Shown: one piece after another, positions 18,709-27,114 of the stretch
Layout: the number at the start of each line of letters is the position of its first letter
How positions within the stretch are numbered: the stretch's first letter is position 1
Assembly: GCA_037176905.1 (NCBI GenBank)
Contig: JBBBWG010006069.1
Location: forward strand, 1 to 27,114
From: Azolla pinnata
Taxonomy: Eukaryota; Streptophyta; Polypodiopsida; Salviniales; Salviniaceae
Reading direction: 5' to 3'
DNA length: 27,114 bases
Made by a program: the position numbers and the translations under genes
The notes under the pieces: generated by a model
The model's input: the letters and a program-made list of their open reading frames with translations, nothing else
What the model was told of the DNA's origin: nothing
Database searches by the model: none

Positions 18709-19157
18709 AGAACTGAAGCTCGATGGCTTCCAGAATCCTGTAGTGCAAAGCCTGATTCGAGCTAGATACAGAAGAACTAAAGCTCGATGGCTTCCAGAAT
18801 CTTGTAGTGCAAAGCCTGATTCGAGCTAGATACAGAAGAACTGAAGCTCGACGGTTTCCAGAATCCTAAAGTGCAAAGCCTGATTCGAGCTCGATACAGA
18901 AGAACTGAAGCTCGACGGCTTCCAGAATCCTGAAGTGCAAAGCCTGATTCGAGCTCGATACAGAAGAACTGAAGCTCGATGGCTCCCAGAATCCTGAAGT
19001 GCAAAGTCGGATTCGAGCTCGATACAGAAGAACTGAAGCTCGATGGCTCTCAGAATCCTGAAGTGCAAAGCCTGATTCGAGCTCGATACAGAAGAACTGA
19101 AGCTCGATGGCTTCCAGAATGCTGAAGTGCAAAGCCTGGTTCGAGCTCGATACAGCA
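18709..19157. repeat. 64-bp minisatellite, about seven copies
   Basis: Units start with AGAACTGAAGCTCGATGGC and end with GCAAAGCCTGATTCGAGCT plus CGATACAG. Copies begin at 18709, 18773, 18837, 18901, 18965, 19029 and 19093, a strict 64-bp period with few substitutions (CGATACAG versus AGATACAG, GGCTTCC versus GGCTCCC). The array passes directly into a CAG run at 19152-19172. No gene is assigned; the open frames on its minus strand follow from the repeat. Confidence 0.93.
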
Positions 19158-19458
19158 GCAGCAGCAGCAGCACAAGAACAAACAAACAAAATCAATCAGC
19201 CAGCTAAAAGAGATCCTACAGCACGATTTCGAGCCGAGGTTCTCGCCGATGGACATGCTAACCAACTGTTCCCGGAATTCGATCCATTCCCAAAATTCTT
19301 TTCAGGAACCCAAAACAGAAACAGATCACCAGAAACACAGAGAAAAAACAAAGAAGGCAAAAGAAAGAAGAAGAAGGAGAAGAAGAAGAGTGCTGCCACT
19401 TTTGCTTAGATTCGCATCTTTCCTAAGCGCCTTAGATATGGGGCCAATGGCTGGCCGC

Positions 19459-19484
19459 CACGTGGCCGGTGGCGCTGACGTGGC
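19459..19484 (+). promoter_or_regulatory. Two ABRE-like ACGTGGC elements upstream of the Raf-like kinase
   Basis: CACGTGGC at 19459-19466 is a G-box/ABRE match, and GACGTGGC at 19477-19484 carries the same ACGTGGC core 18 bp on. A CCAAT sequence is at 19444-19448. In plants such pairs bind bZIP factors of the ABF/ABI5 group. They lie about 1.04 kb upstream of the kinase ATG, so activity at this promoter is an inference. Confidence 0.55.
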
Positions 19485-19502
19485 CGGCGGGAAAAAAGCA
19501 AA

Positions 19503-19690
19503 GATTCTTTCTTCCCTTTATTTATTTATTTGTTATTTTGTTTGTTTATTTGTTTACTCTTTTGTTTTTCCTGCTCACAGAATTTGCAATTTGTCTTTTG
19601 TTTTTATTATTATTATTTCGTGTCTTGTTTTATTTGTTTTGTTGTGAAGTTTTCCGAGTTTTTTTTTTGTTGTTTTTTTTATTGCCTCTG
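19503..19690. repeat. T-rich low-complexity block
   Basis: Nearly 190 bp are dominated by T on the plus strand (TTTATTTATTTATTTG, TTTGTTTATTTGTTTAC, TTTTTTTTTGTTGTTTTTT). It ends abruptly at the start of the purine satellite. It has no coding character. Confidence 0.8.
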
Positions 19691-19704
19691 TGTTTTTGAA
19701 AGAA

Positions 19705-19821
19705 GTTTTGAGGAAGAAGAAGACGAAGAAGAAGAAGAAGAAGAGGAAACGACGAAGAAATTCGTGAAGAAAACAAACCAAAACACAGAAGCTCTCAGCA
19801 ACGAAGAAGCACAAAGCACAG

Positions 19822-19858
<37 letters not shown>

Positions 19859-20335
19859 AGAAGCACAGAAGAAGCAGCAGCTGCAGAAGAAGCAGAATAA
19901 GAAGAAGAAGAAGAAGAAGACGACGAAGCAGTAGCCAGAAGGAGTTGCCAGAGAAGAAGCACACAAGAAGAAGAAGAAGAAGAAGACGAAGCAGTAGCCA
20001 GAAGGAGTTGCCAGAAGAAGAAGCACAGAAGAAGAAGAAGAAGAAAGAAGAAGAAGAAGAAGAAGAAGAAGCACAGAAGCAGCAGCAGCAGCAGCAGAAG
20101 AAGAAGAAGACGAGGTAACCAGAAGGAGTTGCGAGAAGAAGAAGCACACAAGAAGAAGAAGAAGAAGAAGAAGGAGAAACACAGAAGCTGCAGCAGCAGC
20201 AGAAAAAGAAGCACAGAAGAAGCAGCAGCTGCAGAAGAAGAAGAAGAAGTAGAAGTAGCCAGAAAGAGTTGCCAGAAGAAGCACACAAGAAGAAGAAGAA
20301 GAAGAAGAAGAAGAAGAAGAAGAAGAAGAAGAGGC
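19705..20335. repeat. Compound GAA/CAG purine-rich satellite with higher-order units
   Basis: About 630 bp of GAA and CAG triplets, nearly all purine except the C of CAG, with one exact CAG run of about ten units at 19821-19852. A spacer like GTAGCCAGAAGGAGTTGCCA recurs at 19931, 19994, 20115 (GTAACC variant) and 20255, each time followed by GAAGAAGCACA(C/G)AAGAAG. The tract is thus a hierarchical satellite, not a simple microsatellite. Every frame on both strands is open or nearly so because of the repeat. It lies 170-800 bp upstream of the kinase ATG and may be part of the promoter or 5'UTR. Confidence 0.92.
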
Positions 20336-20503
20336 CAGAAGAAGCAGAAGAAGAACACAAGAGGAAGAACGACGTGTTGTTTACTGCCTCAGCAACTCAG
20401 ACGCTCTCCCCCTCGATTCATCTCCTTCCGCATTGCCTCCGAGCGACCCCGAAGAGTATTATTCTTCATGTGAGATCCCTTCTCCCTCTACTGCGTGCGG
20501 CCA

Positions 20504-23500
20504 ATGGCCGAGGAAGAAAACACCGTGCTCTTCGAGGATGCTGTCAAAAACCGAGCTTCCATGTCAATTCGTCTGAGCTCCAGTAACGTTGTAAAGGTTA
20601 GTTTTCATGTTTCCTTTTCTCCCCTTTCCTCTCTTCTTGGAGTTTTCTCCTCTTCAGAGAGATGAATTGTTTGTACCGCCGGAAGTGGATCAATTTGTTT
20701 GTTGTGCTTTATGGCAGCATCAATATTAGTTTCCCTTCTTCTTCTTCTGTACCTTGGTTTTGGTTCATTAGAATTTATTTTGTCTATGAGCTGGCTCGAA
20801 TCCGATTCCTCACATAATCAAGGTTTTAAAACTGACATTGATTTACAAAGTGCGTTCACTCTGATGGAAAAATATAAGGATACCTTGTGTCTCTTTGTGT
20901 TTTTCTCTCATTCTTCCTTAAAAATCAAAATTTGGGAAAAGAATCACCTTGGATATCTGGCTGAGTTCGGATGAGCGAGTGATCTCTTTGTTAGAATATT
21001 CTTCATTTAGAGAAGGAATTCAGCTCTCTGATCGGAGTTTGCCCTCCGATCAAAGCACCCAGACTAATTCATCATGTTTTTTTTTTGTAATTATTTTAAA
21101 CTACAAACTAGTGTCTGAAGAGGATCTCTGTGTTTATTCGTCATGATTAGGATGAAGAATCGACTAGTATAGACAGGGATGGTATTTCTAATCGTACAGT
21201 AAAGGTTAGTCCTGGTTTTTGTTAAATACATTACTTTGAAGACGTTTTTATGAGGTTTGACAATTTTGTTTCTCGTGATGGTTAGGGTGATTATTTCTCT
21301 ATCACAACAGGGAATATTCTTACAATCGGCAACAAGAAGGTTGGTTTATGTTTTCTTATGCTTTTCCTGAATGCTAAGATTGTTTCATGCTAAAATTATG
21401 AAGCAACTTGTTTTAGGGAGAATATTGGTCTATTAGAGAAGGAGATGTGATGCCTGATCAGAGTACAAAGGTTAGCGTTGTTTTTTTCTACTCTATGTAG
21501 GCAGTTATAGTTACTTGTATAGTCTCTTATGGTTTGTGAATTTGTCGTTGAGCTCGATTAGGGTGAATATTTCTCTATTAGAGATGGAAATGTGCTATCT
21601 GATCAAGGCATCCCAAGCAATACAGGTCTTTCCAAGGCGAAATTTATGTGTAGTTCCGGAGGCAAAATACTCCCTAGGCCCTTAGATATGAAACTCCGTT
21701 ATGTTGGTGGACAAAATAGAATGATCTCAGTGCCAAGAAATATTAGGTATGATGCGTTTCTTAGGAAGATGATGGATATCTATGGCCCTGCGATTGTTTT
21801 GAGGTACCAGCTGCCAGATGAAGATCTTGATGCTCTTGTATCTGTTTCATCAGATGAAGATTTAGAGAACATGATGGAAGAATGTGATAGACTGCATTCT
21901 GCTGAACTGTCAGTGAGGCTCAGAGTGTTTGTATTCCAGGAATCTGAGGTTGATTCAATTGATATACATGAAATGCTTAACCCGAAAGCCTCAGAAAAGA
22001 AATTTGTTGATGCTATTAATACAATGTCGTTTGATCTACCATCTAGGGAAGCCACTCGTTCAGAACTCGTAGGATCCTATTTAAATAATTGTACTTCCTC
22101 TTTTGATCCTTGGGATGCAATTCAAATGCAACAAAGCAATCCTGTACTACATCATCGGACAGAAAATTTTTCCCTAGTTGTTAATACATCCTCTGAAAAT
22201 ATTCTCACGTCAAATGTGGCTTCTTCACCTGCTCCTGCTGAGAAATCACATCCAATCCCAATGTTTCCTCTTGATGAATACATAGGGGAATCTGCTGTAA
22301 CTGAAACTACTACTCAGGAGAAAATTATAGACGTATATTCTCGTGAAACTGGTCAAGATGATTTTCATGGTCTTGAATATGGCAGCCTCAATTGCTTGCC
22401 TCTTTCTTTACAACAGCAAAGATCACGTACTGATTATGCAGATAGTGAGCAATATCCAGAACCGAGAACCCATAAGGAATCAGAACCCAATGTCGATGGG
22501 GGATCTGAAAAAGATACAGCCACCTCAGAACATTCTGGTCTGCAGGAAGATCTCAATAATTTGGGATTGGAGGACCATCATCAGAATACTGATAGTAAAT
22601 GGCAAGGTGCATTGAGGACACTTGAACTTCGAGAAGAATGTCAGAAAGCAGAAGAGACATCTTCTATGAATTTCTCCGAGTTTAAGACTATAGATCAGTT
22701 TCCCTTGGAATTAAGGATTGCTAATCGAGTGATTCCCCATCAAACATTGGATGAAGGAAATGTGTTCCAAGAAATATCTGCATATGAAGAAGCTTCTTGT
22801 GTGTTAGGCATCATGGGTTCCGGTCATACGCATGAACAATCATTCACAAGTCCAATTCCACTAGGAAACTCCTTGGACAATTTTTCCACTGGTCCTTCAT
22901 TGCTTCCGAGAGAATGGAATGTGGATTTGAATAGGGAACCAAAGCTGGAGCATGTTCCTGCTGATGATGATTCATTGATAAGTTGTACTTGCACTCTTGA
23001 TTCCATTGGAGTACCGTACTCCACCACTTCTGGCACAAATCAGAGAGCTAGCCAAGCAGATGAAGGACATTGCATGCATCGAGTCTCTTTAAATACCAAA
23101 AATACGAGGCCTAACTTGTTTTCAGGCCTAAATCAGGTTTTCAAAGATGATTTGCTGTATCAAAATGATCAGCAAGATTGGTTGGAAAAAGTCTCAGAAG
23201 ATTTTGAGAAATATAAAAGAGATACAGAGGTGTTTTCCAAGGTAAGCCATTCTCCACACATTTTTGTAGCAGAAAAAGGCAGTGGTCAAGAGGAGAGTAA
23301 TGCACATGGATCTATGCAGAATCATAATCAAGAGAATTTAATTTCACCCATCGGATATATGTCTCAGCCTTTAGACATAATTTCAGATTTGTTAAGCTGC
23401 TTGCCGCAAGAAAATCTAGAAGTGGGTAGCCCACCATCAGTACCACTTCATTTTGTAGATGGTTTTCCATATCATGGAGGGGATAGTTTGAGTACAGGAG

Positions 23501-25305
23501 AGGCCGTAACAGCAGAGGATGTGTGTCACCCTCAGTTATCTGATCAAAGAGGGTCGGAAGATCCAGCCTTTCATTCAATAGAGAATTCGATGACTTCAAA
23601 GGGTCAGTTTGACAGGATATCTGCAGCATGTAAAAGTACTTTTAACAACGATACTGTCCTTGATGAAGACAGTTTGAGCAAAGTCAGAGAACATGGTGAT
23701 ACTTCAGGCCCACATCCTGTCAAGAGTTTGGCCTTAGCATCATTAATTGAAACTTGGGAGGCATCGTTGCTACAAGATGATGATCACATGCAAAATGCTG
23801 GAGTTCTGGATGTGGTACACGCAGAAGTTCGAGAAGTTGATAGAGTTGAGGTGATTAGCCATTATGTAAGGTTATTTTGCTTCTAAGTGCTAGCATATAT
23901 GTCATGCCAGAAGTTTGCTGATGTAGGAGTCTGGTGTAGAGCTTGAGGAACATGATGACTTCCAATCGTTTGATTTTGGTCCCAGGAATGTTGCTTCTAT
24001 TGCAGAAGAGGAAGCTAAGGCCCATGGTCTACAGGTATTAACTAGCCGAAGGTTTTTTGAGTATTTGTGCTGAATATATTTTTGTTTGCGAATTACAATC
24101 TATTCTATTGCCTGCAGACAATTAGAAATTGTGATCTGGAAGACTTGCGAGAATTAGGATCTGGTACGTTTGGTACTGTTTATCATGGAAAATGGAGAGG
24201 ATCAGATGTTGCAATAAAGAGAATCAAAGCAAGTTGTTTTGCTGGACGGCCAAATGAACGTAATCGATTGGTATGACTATAGATGGTGACAAGCACACCA
24301 GTTCTATTAAGCAGTAATCAACGATATTTGTGGTAATGTGAATTTAGATAAACATGCTTGTTATTATAGATGGCTGATTTTTGGCGTGAAGCGTACCTTC
24401 TCTCTCAGCTACACCACCCCAATGTTGTAGCATTTTACGGTGTCGTACCTGATGGACCTGGTGGAACTTTTGCTACTGTGACGGAGTATATGGTCAATGG
24501 TTCATTGAAGCAAGTTCTACAGAGAAAGGACAGGTACTGCTTGTATATGTGTATATACATGCATACATGCATTGCATAAATCCTACCCACTATAGGACTC
24601 TAGGTACACACGGTTGGAAATGCAAACATTACATACATACATGTATGTTTTAATGCATGCATCCTACATGTGTTGATACATACGTGTACATACATGAATC
24701 AATCCACACATTCATACATGCATCCATGCATGCACGATTTTAGACCATGCATGCATGCTTATATACATACATACATGTATAAAAATGGAGTCAATGTACA
24801 TATTAGGAAGTTGTAAGGGTCTTTTTGTGGCATTATAGGTATTGGAACATGTCCGAATTATTTCCTTGTATGTACCCCAGTTTCTTCAGGGCTTTAGGAA
24901 ATATCTCATACCTTAATAGAGAAGGAAAATAGTTATGATTGTGGTTTTTACCTACCTGCAATTAATGTGATCTTATGATTCACCGAGAGGGGGGAGGGGG
25001 ACAATTCGGGCACACACCCTGGACATGCCCACCACTATCTTAGTGTAGTTCAATATAGAGTCTCTTGTACATACATACACAGAGAAAATTCTATGTAGGA
25101 ATTCGTGGTTGTTCACATTATTAATCATATTTCAGAAGTTTTATGATATTTGAACAGAACATTAGACCGACGTAAACGTTTGCTCATTGCGATGGATGCT
25201 GCTTTTGGAATGGAATATTTGCATGGGAAAAATGTTGTCCATTTTGACATAAAATGTGAAAATCTTCTTGTCAACATGAGGGACATCCAACGACCTATTT
25301 GTAAG
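20504..25305 (+). CDS. B4-type Raf-like MAPKKK (PB1 + protein kinase), 5' part, continues beyond window
   Basis: Exons: 20504-20596, 21151-21204, 21286-21339, 21417-21470, 21562-23865, 23927-24034, 24118-24270, 24370-24533 and 25158-25305. Phases match; 1044 residues so far. A PB1 domain lies at about 112-210 ([16 protein letters not shown].. to [20 protein letters not shown]), then a long Ser/Glu-rich linker. The kinase domain starts near 895 with [15 protein letters not shown] (P-loop), VAIK (Lys923), [20 protein letters not shown] and [10 protein letters not shown]. The catalytic loop is [10 protein letters not shown] (Asp1025): HFD instead of HRD, normal for plant B-group Rafs. The DFG-equivalent exon is missing because the window ends in the next intron. 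By family these kinases act in stress signalling, including SnRK2 activation. The exon 5 donor is uncertain: 23850 also keeps the frame, but GTAAGG at 23866 is the better match. The first ATG (CCAATGGCC) is inferred. Confidence 0.88.
20995..21062 (+). pseudogene. Decayed copy of the kinase 54-nt mini-exon
   Basis: After TTGTTAG the sequence AATATTCTTCATTTAGAGAAGG closely follows the start of the intact cassettes (GAATATTTCTCTATTAGAGATGG at the big exon), and GATCAAAGCACCCAG follows their end. The first GGT/GGA codon is gone. The donor position reads ACTAAT where live copies have GTTAGT or GTTAGC. The copy is 68 nt, not a multiple of three, because CTGATCGG..CCGATCAA was inserted. It can still be read as [20 protein letters not shown] but should not be spliced in. 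Confidence 0.75.
21151..21615 (+). repeat. Tandem 54-nt mini-exon cassettes (three exons plus the start of the PB1 exon)
   Basis: Exons at 21151-21204, 21286-21339 and 21417-21470 are each exactly 54 nt, phase 0. Encoded peptides: [36 protein letters not shown] and [18 protein letters not shown]. The PB1 exon then begins [18 protein letters not shown]. Acceptors are all TTAG|G and donors AAG|GTTxG. Starts are 135, 131 and 145 bp apart, and the short introns (81, 77, 91 nt) share T-rich GATTAG/GGTTAG ends, so exon and intron were copied together. The first cassette is the most diverged (about 30 of 54 bases match the third by eye). The motif recalls the GEEFSLEF segment I know from other B4 Rafs near PB1. 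Confidence 0.85.
24547..24785. repeat. CATA/TGCA alternating purine-pyrimidine repeats in kinase intron 8
   Basis: Many short runs of ACATACATACATG, ATGCATGCATG and TATATACATAC lie in the 624-nt intron between 24533 and 25158. They contain local self-complementary pieces such as CATGCATGCATG. A similar composition occurs in the 17.25-kb intergenic stretch, suggesting a common microsatellite type in this genome. Confidence 0.75.
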
Positions 25306-27008
25306 GTAGTTTTCTTAGCAATGTCTCTTTCTTTCACTAATAATTTAATACCTTAAATTTCCAATATCAAACCAACAATGGCAACGAGTGCCAGCAACTT
25401 AGTAGGAGTCCCTACTTTTCCCAAAATAATTTGTGGAATGGCCATGTATTGTGATCATTGGTGTTTGCCATGTGGGAAAAATTGGGTATGGACAATCTCT
25501 ATTAAGGTAAGGGTATTTGTTTTCCTTTCCCGCTTTGATATTCACAAATAGCAAGAATTAGTGCTGTTTGACGTGTGCTTCATATTTTATTGCTATATTA
25601 AGTGTATTGTGTTGAATTTCTGCTATTGATTTCTCTTTCCCCAACATTTTTATTGATTTCATCCATCTAGGAGGATGCATTTATTCTGGAATATTTTGCA
25701 ATTAAATTTATTGCATAACTCTCATAATCTTGGCTTTCTCAACCTTAAAAAATAGTGCAATATTCCTGATTTTGAGCGTCATATTTATGGTAATAATATT
25801 TACTTATATATATTGCATTCAGAGAACCCGCTTGTATACATGGGTGATCATTCAGTATTCTTAAGTTTTATAAACTTACAGGAAGCTTGACTTACTATCT
25901 CTGGTAGTCAAACCTACAATCTACTTCTGAAATAGAAAATCCTACATAATATTTCAAATAAATTATTTGTTTACGAAGAACATAAAGAAACTTCATGTTT
26001 AGACAATGGGAGGAGCAACAAGCTACCAACAAGCAGAAACAAGTCGAATAGTGTGGAGAAGGGGTCTTTTCAGAGAGTTTTACAGCTAGGTTGATCTAGG
26101 GATTTTGGATGCCCTAGAAGAACATTAGATTCGCAAGTAGTACTCCAAGAAAGATAGGTCTAAAGCTCTGTGACATATTGCCAAGTTACGATTGACTTGA
26201 TGAGCACATGTCCCGAAACTCAAGAATGTATGGGCAATAAAAGCTGATTTCCCAACAAGTGGGCAGCCTACCCCAAGGTACAATAGTTTACTGTTAAGAC
26301 GCCAAAACTCTTTTTCCTTATCACGTAGTTGCAAAAATCGGTAATTGTGGAGTGCTTAATATCTTGGTGACATCCTTCAATAGATCTAAATAGTGTGGCA
26401 TACACAGCATCTATAATTAATCTATCAATTCCCAATCTACCTGTCCTCCGTACAAAAATCTCTGTTTCTATTGGATCAGAGTTTGGGGTAAGGTATGAAA
26501 TTCCGGAATGCTTATTGTCTTCATGTAAGAATGAATGGTTGTCATTGAGGTTTTGCGCTTACAGAACCCTGGCATCCATGCTTGAGTCCAGGACTTCCAT
26601 GGAACTTGAATGCCTCAAGCTCCATGGCTAATTGCCCACATGACTCTGGTTGTCTCTGGAGACTCTACCTGTTGTGGCTCTTGGAACAGAAAATTTACGC
26701 ACAATAATTAGTAGATATTTCAGTGCAGAAGTTCTGAGAAACATGAGAAACAGACTGGTTCATATTCATGAGAAAATTCCTACCATTAAGCGTATATACT
26801 TCTGAATATCCACATGGATGAGATACATTCTCTGTCATTTTTTGTGGATCTATATGCTAAAAAGACCTGTGAAAGCTTATTTATGCAATCTGTAGAGTCT
26901 TGTTATGCATAAAGCCAATAAGCTACCCAAGCAAAGATGTAATGCATTATTTTATGTCAAATGGCATACCGTTTTGTCAGAATAATATCTGTTCTTAATG
27001 TGTGTGTG

Positions 27009-27039
<31 letters not shown>

Positions 27040-27114
27040 CAATGGCAAAAAATTGAGCAATTTTCTTGCCAAAAAATCCCACCCGGGACAGTTGTAATCT
27101 TCCCAGTGGGCGCC
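25306..27114. other. Kinase intron 9 (at least 1.8 kb), no exon found before the window edge
   Basis: The exon ending at 25305 needs a following exon coding the DLG/DFG-type motif and activation loop. I scanned the rest of the window on the plus strand and found no such sequence. The stretch is AT-rich. A minus-strand frame of 69 codons (26125-26334) with more open-looking surroundings at 26.1-26.65 kb could be a decayed insertion, but I recognise no family. Confidence 0.55.
27001..27039. repeat. (TG)n-TA-(CA)n dinucleotide repeat
   Basis: TGTGTGTGTATACACACA followed by further CA units: a short TG run meeting a longer CA run through TATA, so the left part is a perfect palindrome. Such alternating tracts can adopt Z-DNA or cruciform structure. 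It lies in the presumed kinase intron. Confidence 0.85.

Noticed and set aside
18777..19195. Three overlapping minus-strand frames coding Ser/Leu-rich repeats
   Set aside because: They come from the 64-bp minisatellite being open in all three frames; all carry the same repeated peptides.
19530..20360. Open frames of up to 261 codons on both strands in the purine satellite (poly-Glu/Lys, poly-Leu/Phe)
   Set aside because: Triplet repeats lacking stop codons keep all frames open. No domain, splice context or start supports a gene.
25990..26640. Possible decayed retroelement on the minus strand in the kinase intron
   Set aside because: Only a 69-codon frame with stops around it and no diagnostic motif (no YxDD, HHCC or DDE signature seen). 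A translated search of 25.9-26.7 kb would decide.

Overview
The window looks like nuclear DNA from a land plant, most likely a fern or other seed-free vascular plant. The evidence is plant-type genes with many GT-AG introns, telobox-like AAACCCTAA elements, and two very large intronless PLS-type pentatricopeptide (PPR) genes. Their repeated 'LKACG..GR.LH..I...GL', 'LVDMYAKCG' style is the one I associate with fern PPR families. The species assignment is inference. No rRNA, tRNA, CRISPR or intact transposon was found.

Layout. (1) 1-1057, minus: 5' part of a secreted nepenthesin-type aspartic protease, extremely GC-rich, running off the left edge. (2) 1058-2515: its upstream region, with a GAA microsatellite and telomere-like repeats. 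(3) 2572-5603, minus: a complete Sec14-like phosphatidylinositol-transfer protein (SFH type). I could resolve thirteen coding exons; there is also a likely 1.5-kb 5'UTR intron and a telobox cluster near 7.4 kb. (4) 7460-8904: no recognised gene. (5) 8905-11289, minus: an E-type PLS PPR gene of 794 aa. (6) 11290-13466: the shared upstream region of two head-to-head PPR genes, largely a degenerate minisatellite with a 41-bp core unit. (7) 13467-17039, plus: a second, 1190-aa PPR gene with nine W-anchored blocks of about 101 residues and an atypical C-terminal tail. (8) 17040-20360: gene-free and repeat-rich, with a 77-bp duplication, a 64-bp minisatellite, a T-rich block and a 0.65-kb GAA/CAG purine satellite. 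It also holds two ACGTGGC (ABRE-like) sites. (9) 20504 to the right edge, plus: 5' part of a B4-type Raf-like MAPKKK (PB1 plus kinase domain). The window ends in a long intron, before the activation-loop exon.

The most interesting structure is the 5' end of the Raf-like kinase. Three consecutive exons of exactly 54 nt (18 codons, phase 0, TTAG acceptors, AAG|GTT donors) are followed by the large PB1 exon, whose first 18 codons are a further copy of the same cassette. One more copy, just upstream, has lost its splice donor. This is a tandem exon-plus-intron duplication that multiplies a short GEYxSIRxG peptide next to the PB1 domain. Any subset of the cassettes can be spliced in or out without changing frame.

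The genes do not form a functional cluster. The protease would act in the secretory pathway or apoplast, the SFH protein in membrane phosphoinositide traffic, the PPR proteins in organelle RNA processing, and the kinase in stress signalling.
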